From Siphonodentalium dalli (lineage: Eukaryota > Mollusca > Scaphopoda > Gadilida > Siphonodentaliidae): a DNA stretch of 64,000 bases. Position numbers and translations under genes: made by a program. The stretch covers positions 38,540,194 to 38,604,193 of the forward strand of contig CP136069.1 of NCBI GenBank assembly GCA_032622095.1. Direction: 5' to 3'. Within the stretch, counting starts at the first letter, position 1, and every line of letters begins with the position of its first letter. Positions 34,946 through 47,102 of this stretch are shown here, in pieces. A model generated the notes under the pieces. That model had not been told where the DNA came from. It ran no database searches and saw only the letters and a list, made by a program, of their open reading frames with translations.

Positions 34946-34951
34946 TATAAG
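34946..34951 (+). promoter_or_regulatory. TATA-box candidate
   Basis: TATAAG within AAGGATATAAGCTG lies 66 bp upstream of the ATG of the candidate first exon. A start site about 30 bp downstream would give a 5' leader of about 40 bases. This is inference from spacing only. Confidence 0.35.
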
Positions 34952-35016
34952 CTGTGTAGATCACACGGTGTCGAGATATCCTGATATAGTATACGTATAA
35001 CATCTACATACGAAAA

Positions 35017-35074
35017 ATGGCAATTGAATCTTTAGTTGTACTTATATGCATGGCGTTTTCTATCGTCATCCAAG
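35017..35074 (+). CDS. Candidate first exon encoding a signal peptide
   Basis: ATG at 35,017 lies in a good animal start context (A at -3, G at +4). It encodes MAIESLVVLICMAFSIVIQ, a typical signal peptide: a short N-region, a hydrophobic core, then a small polar end. The frame meets CAAG|GTAAGT at 35,074/35,075, a strong splice donor, leaving phase 1, the usual phase for introns after signal-peptide exons. A TATA-like box sits at the right distance upstream. No downstream exon could be identified on the plus strand before the inverted repeats at 36.4 kb. The Cys-containing frame at 37,981-38,190 is a possible but unsupported partner. The mature protein is therefore unknown, and a chance combination cannot be excluded. 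Confidence 0.4.
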
Positions 35075-36417
35075 GTAAGTTTCACACAGATATGCGTTAT
35101 TTCGTGTCAATTTTGTTTTGGAGTACGATGTGACATCCGCGATGTGCGATATTGATTGATCAATCGGTTGATTTTTATTCGTACAAGGGCCATAATATAA
35201 TGAACATAATTTGTGTATAAAATAATATATTGTTCAGGAATAACATGAACATGGATGGTCATCTTCCTGTCGCCTCTTAGTATAAAATGACAAATATAAA
35301 AAAAAAATGACGGAATGGATATATCTGTTCGAATACAGTATACATTCTGTTCCACACCTGATAAAACGACGTAAGTTATGGAAACAAATAACTACAGTTT
35401 ATGGCAACGCGTCGTGTATTTGTTTTCGTAGCCTTGTCTTGTACACAAGATAATTATTTACAAAGCAAGACCAAGGAAATAAAAAGTGAAACATTCGGGG
35501 AGAAACATTCCAAGCAAACAAATTTCGCATGAATATATATATAGTTAAACTCTGATGCTGTTGCAACCATGCCATGTTTTATCTCCGCATTTGAAAATAT
35601 GTGAATACGTTAATAATATATGAGTTGTTAATTTTCTTTTTAAATTATGTCTGTATTTGAAGTCTAGTGATTTTCAATTTTTGTCAGAGATGTTATGTGA
35701 GAGCTGAAGAAAAGCATTTCTCTTGATTTTTGAATTCTTATGCCATTGGCTCGTTGAGTAGCAACATAGTTAGTATATTCACATATGCGAACTGCTTTTT
35801 TCGGGTGAGTAATATTTAATCCTGCTACTTTAGCAGGCATTTCCCAATATATGTATACCAATACCGCAGAGTAAATGATATCGAAAAAACGAAATGTAGA
35901 GCAGTTTTCTTGAGTTTAAGGCAAAAAGCTTTATACTTTTTTCATTTGATAGTTCGGTCGAGCCTATTGTGAATAGCGGAAATTTGATATATGACAGATA
36001 GTTTTCGTCAATTATGATTCCGAGGAATTTTAACAAATGTATCCTGCATTTGAGTTCGTACTCTGACTAAATCTCTGTCGTTTAATTTTAATCTAAAATC
36101 ACTCCATTTATTATCGTTACTGTTAGGGTGGATCCGCATGTATTTTTTTTTTAAACGGCTTATTAAAGGTCTGTTGCATCAATAGCACCGTTCGAAATAT
36201 GTTCGTAACTCAGTATTTGTTAATTGTCGTAACGTATCACAGTTAAATGCCCAACAACAAAATAGTTAGAGCCTCCGGATTTAATAGCCACATTACACTA
36301 TCATCAGAAATTCAGAATACATTACTGTTTATTCGAAAATTCGACAATTGTAATGTGAGGCTGTTAAAACAATGGACTATATTGAAACGACGTTTGACAC
36401 CTCTTGCAATTTATTCG
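35075..36417. other. Possible intron or spacer
   Basis: If the exon at 35,017 is real this is the start of its first intron. AT-rich, with only short open frames and no recognisable exon or repeat. Confidence 0.35.
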
Positions 36418-38592
36418 GTTATAGTCTGCTCGATAAACTCAAAGTTTAGGGTCAACCTAGAATAAATTTGGACTAAGTTGGTTTCTATTCCAGTTGAAGA
36501 GGAATATATCCTCTATAACATATCAAAGATTCGCTAACATCCGCTTTGAGCATTTTCTGTAATCCAAGTTAGCGTCCATGATGGCAGTTGATATAGAAAA
36601 ATTCTGAATTTCTGTGGTAGGTGAGCCAACTAATACCAAATAGTAATAAAATAAAATTACACAAACAATGCATAGTCGTAAACCATATCGGTAGAATGTC
36701 TGTCCCAACATGGCCGCCAAAATGGACAAAATCGAAGGAAATTTACAATTTGTGGAAAATTGAATAGCTAGTCCTACAAGAGCGAACATGCTCTCGCGTT
36801 ATTCGAGGAAGAATTATTTCAGAGTATAAGGGGAACTTTTGATAAGAGATGTACGAATTCTCTCCAATGTATCTCGCGAGAGCGCAAGCGAAAGCCAGGT
36901 CTTATACTACGGTTAAAACTGGACTTTTTGGGCGCCCAGAAACAGAAGAATAACGCAGTGTATCTTTACTGTTTATCTTGAATTGTGTAATATATGTGTA
37001 CTTAAACAGTTAGATGGGATTTAATAGGGATGTATTGATTATGTCACCATGTCTAGAAGCAGAAATGTTTGTAATCAGAACAGTTTTACGAATATGACCG
37101 ATCATCATTTTATTTATATATCTACAACATCAAATCTGTCAAAATTCACTACTATAGAACAGTATGAGAGCTATTCATATGGTACTGGGTAAAATGTGTA
37201 GATCCTATTGTCATTGTCTTAAAATAGTAGTCACAGTTTCCTACGGGCAAGTGATTAAACACGAATATTTTGCTTTTATCACACAAATTCAAGGTGGTAT
37301 AACATGAACGCAATTTATCAAAATACAAAGGAGTACAATAGACTATCTTCAATAAATTCTTAACTTAACCAAAATTGTCTGCATACTGTGTGGCAGATAC
37401 TGTCTTTATTCCCGTAAAGTATATGTGCTTATATGCGCTAAGGCCACATATACGCGAAACGTACTACCTTTTCTGCAACCGCATCACCGCGTTTATCCAT
37501 TTTCCCTAATGTTACACAAATCTGCTGCACACAAAACCATAAAAAGCAATATTGAGTGAATGTTCAACGCAGAAATAATAACTTCAAAGGTTGTTGACCT
37601 GATATTTAGCCCAAGTACGTTGGTGGCAATGGTAAGATATTTTCAAACAACAAGATACTGAAAACTAATGCATTGCGTGGTACATATTCCCATTGTAGAG
37701 TGCCGATTGAAGTAATATGAACAAAACTGTCTACTAAGAAACCGGTTTGGTAGCAGCATAAACATTAATCTTCAATAAAATGTACGATGTACCTTCTCTT
37801 CCAGCTGGTGAGATAGGGTACTAATATATTGAATAGAATAGTGTGTCTTTACAGTATAATCAGCATTACGACATACGTGTCGAAGAGTGTTGAAAATTCC
37901 GGAAATGTAACTAGTATTTACAAAGCAAGGGTGTGCACTTCAGTTTCTGCTTTACATTCAATAATTAATCACCATGCCATATGAAACTACCACGCACTGT
38001 GTTACAAAACATTACTTCGTGTGTTGCATGCCAGAAAATATTTTTTTCTTGGCCCGACTGTTGGGTCAGTGCATTACAAGCAGAAAACTCGAACGTAAAT
38101 CATTGGGTTAACTTGCGATGTTGTGACCAACAGATCTTTCAGATGGTATGTGAACCTTTAAATATATATAACAGCATACTTGTACATTAGAATGTGTATT
38201 TTCACTTAGAGGTGGTTATCCAATATGTTGATTTCGTCGTAGCATGGATTGGAGTGGCTGCCATTTTGACAGCCATTCCATCGCCGCGATTGTATGATTT
38301 TCTGTCCTTGTCACTCTAATCGCCCGCGTACTCTAATTTCACACCGACTGGTATATATCGGATAGAGGCGTAATGCGTTATGGTGTCGCCGATGAGGGAT
38401 ATAGTAGAAAAACCTACTTTCCAAGGCCGAAAAATGGGCATTTTTAAAATCTCTGTAAAAACTGTGCTCACGGCGGATTTTAGCTGATTTTGTATATGTT
38501 GTAGAGGATATATTCCTCTTCAAAATGGAATCAAAACCCACTTAGCCCAAATTTGTTCCAGGTAAAACCTTTTGTCGACCAGACTATTAGGG
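36418..38592. repeat. Pair of inverted repeats of about 140 bp, 2.2 kb apart
   Basis: The sequence at 36,418-36,565 is inverted at 38,455-38,592. Shared text includes CAGACTAT, CCAAATTT, CTTAG.CCAAATT, GAAGAGGAATATATCCTCTA and GAGCA..TTTCTG. The internal 1.9 kb has no recognisable gene. This may be a non-autonomous DNA transposon or two independent insertions of one repeat in opposite orientation. Confidence 0.6.
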
Positions 38593-38797
38593 TTGTTAGT
38601 TTCAATCAGTTCGAGTTTAAAATGTTGGCCTATTATACCCATACACAATAATACAGATTGACTGGTCCAAATTTCTTCAAAATTGTATTTTTCACGAAAT
38701 GTTTCATAATGTCGGTACTTTTCGGGAGAAATTTCACACAGTGTTCCTTTCTAGTCACAAAATAAATATATGTTAAAATTAACTATAGATTTATCAT

Positions 38798-39024
38798 ATT
38801 ATGATCCAAAAGAATGGAGACATGACTTATAAAATGATCATTTAATACATTTGTAAGTCTAGAGGCCTTTCGTGCTTAGTATCATCGTCCAGATGGGCAC
38901 TCAATGGAATCTTCCTGTATTCTGGCTGCTTAATATGCTGTCGGTGGATTCGCATACGCTCAACCACACTATTGCCAGTTTCCCCAATATAGCTTTCTCC
39001 GCATCCATCACACATTATACAGTA
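38798..39024 (-). mobile_element. Penelope-like element, inverted truncated copy
   Basis: On the minus strand this reads the GIY-YIG start (YCIMCDGCGESYIGET, then VVERMRIHRQHIKQPEYRK). At GGACGAT it jumps to the 3' untranslated text GATACTAAGCACGAAAGG and ends at CTTTTGGATCAT. About 200 bp between the two parts is missing. It abuts the next copy head to head. Inverted truncated copies beside a main copy are a known property of Penelope-like insertions. Confidence 0.85.
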
Positions 39025-39352
39025 TACAGGAAGATTCCATTGAGTGCCCATCTGGACGATTGTGGAAGAAAGAGTTTCCATGTCACCCCGTTCTGCAAGA
39101 TGTACAAGGGCAAAATACATCGCAAGATTCGGGAAGATTTCTTCAAAATCCTGTTCAAAGCAAACCTAAATGCTGACTAATGACGTAATAGCCGGAAGTG
39201 CATGGGAGAGTTATCTCCCTTGCGTCTATTACGTACGACAATAACAGTCTACTGAAGAGTGCAATGATACTAAGCACGAAAGGCCTCTAGACTTACAAAT
39301 GTATTAAATGATCATTTTATAAGTCATGTCTCCATTCTTTTGGATCATATAT
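39025..39352 (+). mobile_element. Penelope-like element, upstream pseudo-LTR copy
   Basis: This repeats the final coding part (FRIPLSA-like RKIPLSAHLDDCGRKSFHV through FKANLNAD), the stop, and the 3' untranslated region that also closes the element at 42,607-42,928. Penelope-like elements typically carry such direct repeats (pLTRs), which supply the upstream promoter. TATATAAA-type motifs follow at 39,371-39,395. Confidence 0.85.
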
Positions 39353-39416
39353 ACAACTCTACGCTCAAGTACTATATAAACGGTTATATATATAAATCTG
39401 AGCGCACGACGGAGAC

Positions 39417-40514
39417 ATGCCAGAAACAAGAACAAAGAGAGAGGAGTCGTTGCATATATTGACGGAGATATCAACGAAGTTATCAACACTAAATGACAAT
39501 TTCGACAACTCCGTGAGTCTTTAAACAACATAGAGCAACATACGAAGACGACTTCTGAAGGAATTAAAAACATTGGACCATTCTCTCGCGATTCATTGGA
39601 TGATTACGAGAAATTGACATCAGAACTACGGAAGCTGCCCGGTTCATTACAGTCTTATGTTTATCAAGACAGTGAAACGATTCCAAACACAGAAACATCA
39701 GTTGTTAAAGAACTGAACGAAATAAATTTGGAAAGGGAAGCGATTCGAAAACGACAATATTCAAAATATGGAAAAGGAACTTGAACAAACGCACGCAAAT
39801 GTTCTGGAATTTTCTAAGATGTGGGAAATCTGTAGAAACATACAGCGGATGGATTCAACAAACAAATTCTATTCTCCCGCGTAAATTCTTAATCAAGGAA
39901 ATACCGGAAGAACCACAGGAAGAAACAAAGTTGCGTTTCGACTTAGCCGTGTGTAAGTTTAAAACGGAAATTAAACTAATTGAGAACAAAAGAGAAAGAT
40001 ACGAAAAATCATACCAAGAGCTCGACGCGATCATATACGGAGAAATTGATAAAATTTCACATGGACTAATCGCTGACAAACTGAAGGAGTTTTGGATAAA
40101 GGATACATCTTTCAACGAAGCTAAGTCGATTAGTATACGGGAAAATAAGAAACAGTCTTTCTTTTATGAATATCAACTTAATTATGATAAAGATATCCCA
40201 ATACCAATAAAAGAGAAAAAAATTCGCAAAACACTTCCGAGGAAATCAAAACCAGGACGATTGAACACTGCAGAACAACCGACTGTGCAAAAGGTTTGGA
40301 GACCTCGATTAAGACCATCTACTCCAATGCAAAGAACTGGCAAACCACAAACTACTCCCAGATATAATACGAAACGTCCACCCATGGTGAACCAAACCCA
40401 GCAACCTAGAAAACCGCGACAAATCCCAGCTAACTCCGCACCAAGATTGGTTCGTTTTTTAGGCGAGCGCCAGTCAGACACAACACGGAAGAAACCAGAC
40501 CAGGTGACAATGAT
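39417..40514 (+). pseudogene. Penelope-like element, N-terminal coding region
   Basis: From ATG at 39,417 three frames must be combined to follow one protein. They run from KREESLHILTEISTKLSTL, to SLNNIEQHTKTTSEGIKNIG and LTSELRKLPGSLQSYVY, then to MEKELEQTHANVLEFSKMW. Next come FLIKEIPEEPQEETKLRFDL, ELDAIIYGEIDKISHGLIADK and a basic Pro/Gln-rich tail around 40,230-40,490. The first part looks helical and coiled-coil-like, the tail could bind nucleic acid. Frameshifts lie near 39,505, 39,765 and 39,880, and the join to the RT frame at about 40,490-40,515 is also out of phase. Such N-terminal extensions are poorly characterised in Penelope-like elements. Confidence 0.6.
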
Positions 40515-42767
40515 GTGAATAAAAAGGTAGAGCCAAAGATTATTAACTTATCAAACAGACCTCTGAGTGACATCGAACGCAAATTATTAGAACGTGGTTT
40601 TAAGTTCACACCAACCCCGAGTGAGGACACACAGGAACTAAAAGCGGACGCACAAATTTTCGGCAGGAAACTGCGATTAATCGAATTTTTTGCAGATAAA
40701 AACACTCAAGGTGATGAATCGTTAGTTCGCAACAAATCGAAATTTACACCACCAAAAGGTAGGGATGATAAACTGGATGAATATATTGATACCATGTGTA
40801 CAGTCACTTCATCCGCGAAAACTAATAAATACGTCGCACAGAATATCTCTAGAAACGAAAAAGACGCCATCAAACGCCTCAAGGATGACAAGTCTATAAT
40901 AATGAAAGAGGCCGACAAGGGAGGCGCAATCGTTATAATGAACACAACTTATTATGAAAAACTAGCAGAAGATATTCTTATGGACAGTAAATTTTATAAG
41001 GAAATACCAAAGAATACCGATAGTAATACTATGCGTTCAATACGAACACTTTTAAAAACACATCATAGCTGCACCACAGAAAAAGAGAAGGAATATATTA
41101 CCGAATTTGAACACAAGTGCAGCAACTTTTATGGACTACCAAAAGTCCATAAAAGCAAAACAATACAGGAAGCAATCAAACAGCAAAACGCAACATATAT
41201 AGAGATCGGTGAACCAGACAATCTGAAATTGAGACCCATTATCGCTGGATCCTCTTGTCCCACTAACAGACTCAGTAATTTCTTGGACATAATCATGAAA
41301 CCATTATGTGAAAAAATACCAAGCTACATAAGAGATGACATGGATTTTGTCAGAGAATTGCCAGAAAGAACTGAAGAAGGGTCAACACTTGTGAGTTTTG
41401 ATGTAGTTGGTCTCTACTCAAATATTCCACATGATTTAGGAATAAAAGCAGTAGAATACTGGATCGAAAAACATCGCGATATGATCGACAAGAGATTTAG
41501 TTCTGACTTCATCATACAAAGTTTGCGTATTATATTGGAGAACAATAAGTTCTTCTTCAATGACAAATAATACCTACAAATAAAAGGAACTGCCATGGGC
41601 ACAAAAGTGGCCCCTACATTCGCAAACCTTGTTATGGGCTTCCTAGAAAATGAACTATATACAAGAGCGGAAAACATCTTCCCACTGTCAATAAGTACAC
41701 ATATTCGAACATCTTGGAGGAGATACCTGGACGACTGTTTTGTAATATGGATTGCCTCAATGGATAGTCTCAACGAATTCCATGTGTTACTTAATTCTCT
41801 GGACAAATCTATTCAGTTCACGAAGGATGCAAGCAAGGAGGAACTGCCATTCCTAGATGTCCTGGTAATTCTAAATAACACGAAAATTGAAACTGACATA
41901 TATTATAAACCTACCGATACACACCAATATATGGATTTCCGCTCTTGCCACCCGTCGCACACCAAGATAAATATTCCATATAGTCTTGCTAGACGTGTGT
42001 GCATGATCGTCAGTAATACAGAAAAGAGACTTTTGAGACTAAAGGAATTAGAGTCATTCTTATCGAAACAACACTATCCAAAAGGTTTGATTACAAATGG
42101 GATTCAGAGAGCCCAACTCATTCCAGAAAATGAATTACGGACTGCCAAACAGAAGTCCTCAGAAACTAACATTATTCCTTTTGTGACAACACACAATCCA
42201 CACCACTTTAATATATCTGCAAAAGCCCAAGAATTACTACCAATTCTTCATACCAGTAATAAAATGCGATCTTTGATGACCAAAGCGGACATTTTACCCA
42301 GCAAGCGCCAACTAAGGAACCTAAAACGCATGCTCACTGGTGCTAAATTCACGACAAACAGATCTAAGGAATATAAAGTCAACAAATGTGACGATCCCAG
42401 ATGTAAAGCGTGCCAGCACATCATAGCAGGAAATACTATTACCCTTAAAAACGGTATGAAGATATACACCAATGCCGATATGACATGCAAGACAGTAAAT
42501 CTGATATACTGTATAATGTGTGATGGATGCGGAGAAAGCTATATTGGGGAAACTGGCAATAGTGTGGTTGAGCGTATGCGAATCCACCGACAGCATATTA
42601 AGCAGCCAGAATACAGGAAGATTCCATTGAGTGCCCGTCTGGACGATTGTGGAAGAAAGAGTTTCCATGTCTTCCCGTTCTGCAAGATGTACAAGGGCAA
42701 AATACATCGCAAGATTCTGGAAGATTTCTTCAAAATCCTGTTCAAAGCAAAACTAAATGCTGACTAA
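40515..42767 (+). pseudogene. Penelope-like reverse transcriptase with GIY-YIG endonuclease
   Basis: One frame of about 750 codons, interrupted once by TAA at 41,568-41,570. The protein would copy its RNA at nicks made by its endonuclease. Blocks in order: EADKGGAIVIMN (residues 132-143), FYGLPKVHK (205-213), LRPIIAGSSCPTNRLSNFL (239-257), motif A SFDVVGLYSNIPH (294-306). After the stop come GTAMGTKVAPTFANL (motif B) and RYLDDCFVIW (motif C, catalytic YLDD). A Cys cluster KCDDPRCKAC follows, then GIY-YIG as LIYCIMCDGC..SYIGET, with RMRIHR downstream. The frame opens without ATG, so 40,515 marks the frame, not a proven start. Except for the stop and upstream frameshifts it is well preserved. 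Confidence 0.9.
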
Positions 42768-42928
42768 TGACGTAATAGCCGGAAGTACATGGGAGAGTTA
42801 TCTCCCTTGCGTCTATTACGTACGACAATAACAGTCTACTGAAGAGTGCAATGATACTAAGCACGAAAGGCCTCTAGACTTACAAATGTATTAAATGTCT
42901 CCATTCTTTTGGATCATATATATAAACA
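42768..42928 (+). mobile_element. Penelope-like element, 3' untranslated end
   Basis: The tail contains TGACGTAATAGCCGGAAGT, GAGTTATCTCCCTT, TACGTACGACAATAAC and CATTCTTTTGGATCATATAT. It matches 39,177-39,352, except for a short deletion after TATTAAATG. The element ends in an AT repeat. Confidence 0.85.
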
Positions 42929-43436
42929 TTATAAATTAAAGAGCTTTGGTTCAGCTTACCCAACCGACCATATTTTGAACTGCTGACCCTAAACATTTTA
43001 TTGTAAAATTTGAACTAAATTTTTTTTTTTTTAAAGTTTAAGTCTTAAAAATGTATTTTGGGGAGTTAACGACTGTTGTGCATCATATATACTCTCTTTT
43101 AAAATATGGCCATGATGAAGAGTATGTAAAATTCATACCGGCACGTCGCGAGTGAAAATTCCAGAGCAGTTCCACCCTGTAATAATATTGCGTGATTTCC
43201 CACTTATAATGTTATTCCACACTGTACTACTATTAAAATAGGGCAGTAAATCAACTGGTTTATTCTAAAATAAAGAACAAATGTTTTGTGAAAGAGTTCA
43301 TTGTTTCTGTATACACTGTCTTTACCAGCTTGTTGGTGCTTGGGGTTAAACATTACTATTATTGAAATATTTGGAATATATTGAAAACAACGTTGTACCT
43401 ACCTACCCTATCTGTTTAGCGTTACTTTAGACCTAA
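42929..43436. other. AT-rich spacer
   Basis: A T run at 43,021-43,032. No gene-like signal. Confidence 0.4.
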
Positions 43437-45231
43437 TTAAAAACAACGAAAACACGCCTTTATATTTGGTTTTATTTCATGAGGTAGACAGTTATGATAT
43501 TCATTGCATCGTTTGTGGGAAACCCCTAAATTCTCAAAATTAGGGTCGTTTGTCATTCTAAATGTTCCAGAATGCAATTGACCTCCTGTCGACAAGTGGG
43601 ATTGACTAGAATCAAGCAAAATGTTGCGAATCTTACGGATTTTCATGTGATAAGCTATAAGCTAACTTATATAGTACTTTGCTGCATATGCGATCTTCGT
43701 TGTTTACCACTTTGCACCAAAACTTGATCATTCGTGTGTTAATCATTATACTAAGCGGTAGCCGTCCGCTTTCGCCATACACCATGTAATTCGGGGTAGA
43801 TGGTTTTAATCTTAAGATGTGTTTAATGAATTTCCTATGTAAGTTTTCAACTATATTGTTGTTAGCAAATCCCCAAATTTCACATCCATACAAAGCAATA
43901 GGCGAAACCAAGGAATCAAAGAGATAAAACATACTTCTGATCGACAGGCAATTTTTTCTAGACTTTCCAATTAATGCGTACATAGCTTTTGTTGCCTTTT
44001 CTACAAGAGTTGTTTTTGCTGCCGCGAAAGAGCCAGATCGTCTGAAGTTTATTCCCAAATAAGTGAAGTTCTGAACCCTTTCAATGATTTTACCATCATA
44101 TTTGAAAACACGATTTTTTGGTACGTTGCGTCCTGAAAGGACTAAAAAAATTGTTTTTTCAACATTAACTTTCAGTTTCCATTTTTCGCAATATTCGCTA
44201 AATTTGTCAAGGTGTTTCTGGAGTTTTCTGGGGCCATCTGCTAAAATAACTGTATCGTCAGCGTATAAAATTAGGAATAGATCTAGTAATATGCCAAGTT
44301 CAGTTTCTAATTCTCTTCCGATTTTGTTAAGACTTATCTCGTTTTGATTATCCATAAAGGTTTGAAGATCATTCAGGAAAAGAGAGAATAATAAAGGGGA
44401 CAAGTTCACACACTTTCTGACTCCTGAAAGGCATGGGAAATAATCAGATTTATTCCCATTAACCTGAATACATGATTTTATATTTCTGTACATATTCGTG
44501 ACTATTTTGAATACTTTCCCACTTATTCCATATTGCAGTAGTTTTGACCATAGCCCGGGGCGCCACACCTTATCAAACGCTTTTTCAAAGTCGATAAAAG
44601 CGCATATGAGTCTCGCCTTCAATGTTTTTGACAATTCACTCAAAATATGAAGTATAAAAATGTTGTCTAACGTCGAAAATTTTCTGCGGAAGCCCGTCTG
44701 ATTCTGAAGCAGAATATCATTATCTTCGACAAACTTATTTAGTCTATTAGACAGAATCTTTGTGAACAATTTACCAAAACAACTCAGAAGTGTGATAGGC
44801 CTATAGTTTTTGGTGTCATTTGAGTTACCCTTATTTTTATATATATAGGTATAATCGTTCCAATTAACCATTCAGTTGGCACACAACCCGAGTCCAAAAT
44901 CTTAATTAAAAAGTTTGTGATATATCTCCATCAGTCGCGGCGATGATGTTTTCAGATACTCGTTCAGTATGTTGTCGTGTCCGCTCGACTTATTATTCTT
45001 TAGGGACTTTAGTGCTAGTTCTATTTCCGTGTTACTAATGGGTTTATGTAAAGTTTCAACAGTTGGCATACGATCCGAAAGTTTCGGAATTTCGGGGGGC
45101 TTATCCTGCACATAATCGGCATTTATATCGCGAAAGAATTCAGTCAATGGTGCCATTTGGATAACATGACTCTTTTGTGGTTCTTTACTTGTTAAAAGTT
45201 TCCAGAAGTCGCGCGGGTTGTGAGATTTCAT
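43437..45231 (-). pseudogene. APE-type LINE, reverse transcriptase and C-terminus
   Basis: On the minus strand: NPRDFWKLL and LKSLKNNKSSGHDNILNEYL (45,231-44,902), then NYRPITLLSCFGKLFTKIL, GFRRKFSTLDNIFIL, motif A CAFIDFEKAFDKVW, motif B GVRKCVNLSPLLFSLFLNDL and catalytic YADDTVIL (44,265-44,242). The thumb region follows, with NFTYLGINF and SPIALYGCEIWGF. In motif B the usual Gln-Gly is Lys-Cys. Two dinucleotide slips, a loss near 44,922 and a gain near 44,845, put the short stretch between them out of frame. A further shift at about 43,645 leads into MKIRKIRNILL and on to 43,437. The clade is not assignable by eye. It differs from the LINE at 26 kb. Confidence 0.85.
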
Positions 45232-45234
45232 ATT

Positions 45235-45890
45235 TTACATTTCCATATCCATTGCCTCTTTGTGTTTCTTAATAGCCGAGTCCATTTCTCGTTTGTACAT
45301 TTTGGCTGCTCTCTTCATCGAACATTTCGAGAAAGCGTCACGTTTAGATTTAAAAGTTCTTTCAGATTTTCGGTATTCTTTGCGCGCTGTTTTACAGTTA
45401 ACTGTGAACCATGGTTTATAGTGATGCTTACGAGTTGCTTTTGGTCGGTTCAACGAGTATACACTGGTACCGAATGTTTTGTGAGCTGCGCCTATCACTA
45501 TGTTTGTAATATCTTGTACAATTTCATTAATTGCGCGAGAGTTATCATCCACTTCGGTTTCAGACGACATTAGATTGTCAAGTTTCGACGTTACTAAAGA
45601 AATAAAGCTCGTGTCTAGATTACAAACAAAGTCGCCACTTTTAATATTATTCCATTTAGGTTTACAAACCCGTTTCGTTTTGACCTCGTTTGAAAGAACA
45701 CTAGGGTAAGAAGTTCCACCAGGTTTGTCCCATGATATGATAGTGACAATGCCAGCGTGTATGTCGGAAAATAATGCACTGTAATCCAGTTTGTGAAAGT
45801 CCCTGATGATAGGGATAGTCGATGACGAGCATATAGAATAATCAACCACTGATGCATCTTTGCACGTCAGGGCTCCAACATTTATATCTT
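45235..45890 (-). pseudogene. APE-type LINE, endonuclease end and linker
   Basis: The frame holds the endonuclease C-terminus (TCKDASVVDYSICSSS, DYSALFSDIHAGIVTI), then a basic linker with KPWFTVNCKTARKEYRKSER and a Lys/Arg-rich helix. This is the usual segment between endonuclease and RT in such LINEs. It ends at an in-frame TAA (45,235-45,237), and the RT part continues in the same frame two codons later. This single stop, rather than a frameshift, separates the two ORFs. The frame's first about 30 codons (above 45,890) come from the adjacent MITE, so the LINE is 5'-truncated. Confidence 0.8.
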
Positions 45891-45916
45891 GTCCCACTCT
45901 TCCCACTGCCCATTGT

Positions 45917-45995
45917 GCGACTCGCACATATAAGAGAATGCATTGGCACAGGGTTTTCGCAAAATTTAAGGAAGCTCCAGCCATGAAAGGGTTAA
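45917..45995. mobile_element. Half MITE of the TTAA family
   Basis: Contains TATAAGAGAATGCATTGGCACAGGG (split here by reading: TATAAGAGAATGCATTGG then CACAGGG), the arm of the hairpin core at 27 kb. It ends GAAAGGGTTAA as does the TTAA-flanked element there. The other half is absent: the LINE starts where the opposite arm should be. Confidence 0.7.
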
Positions 45996-46987
45996 TACCT
46001 CATGAACCAACAGTGCTATCACTCAGTGAGTTTTTCGAGACCACTAGTCCGTATATTTCTGAGAACTGGTACAGTAATGCTCTAATTAATCGACTCCTTA
46101 ACCACAGCAGAATTATGGGTAACTTTTCAGGATTGAGTCGGAAATATGGCTTGTTGCCATTCATCGGAAAGCTCTCGCCGAAAGTCGTTTAATTAGGGCA
46201 TTGCTGTAGGGTATTTTGTCAAGGCACAAGGGCTTGTCGTTAAGAAAAAGCAGTAAGTAATTGTTCTGAAATACAGACTAGCCTGCCACTGGAATACACA
46301 AATCCCCAATGAAACATTTTATGTCACCACGGATGGCTGTTTAAAGTGGCACGCTCTTTTTCACGTTTGATTAATTATAAAGTTTTGTTCGCGTTTCTAA
46401 ATGACAAGCCTCTGAGGGCACTAGGTCTCAGTACTTTTTGAGGCCCGAACATTGCGATCCATTATAGACGGATTCCATCGTGTAATGTAAATGTAATAAA
46501 ATGTTACAATCAACAAGGGACAACCCTTCGCGAGGCAACAGACACCATACAAAGGTGTAATTGGATTACCAGGCCGCTGCGTAATGTTTTCTTAATGTTC
46601 TTGATCAATTTGTCTTGAAGAGTGAGATCGAAAGACGTTATCCATACATACATACAGACGCATGGATCGATTTTGAGATTTCGTAATATTTGTTTGGTTG
46701 TTGTATTGCGTTTTAGTTTGTTGTTTTTGAATATTGGCTACAATCAGGTTGCACGTGCATATATGGGCATAGTTTGTGACAAATGCCATAACTATCTATT
46801 ATACAGCTATGCGTATCAGTTGATCAGGCGAGGGTGAGTGTCGGTGGATATGGACTCGACGAAAAGTTCAATACCAGCAAAACAAAAAAGACTCAACGAC
46901 TTAAGTCTATATTCTCACCCCGTTGTTTTATTGAGCCACCTGTTGATTAAATCGGTAATTTTTAAAATAAAGCCGACATATCTGACA
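45996..46987. other. Spacer, nothing recognised
   Basis: No gene or clear repeat. A 110-codon frame that begins in the MITE at 45,860 runs in to 46,192 without any recognisable domain. Confidence 0.4.
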
Positions 46988-47102
46988 GAGTATATTCACA
47001 CTTTTTGAGAAGAGATATTCGTCCAATTTTGATACATGTGAATGGGGCGATAACCAGAGTAAGATAATACATGTAACCCATTGAATCTCAGACTGACAGT
47101 CA

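Noticed and set aside
37981-38190. Cys-containing frame as the second exon of the signal-peptide gene
   Set aside because: No convincing acceptor in the right phase could be seen, and it lies within a pair of inverted repeats.
46285-46310. Additional Helitron-like CTAG end at GACTAGCCTGCCACTGG
   Set aside because: The bases after CTAG do not form the hairpin at the expected distance, and no body motifs follow.
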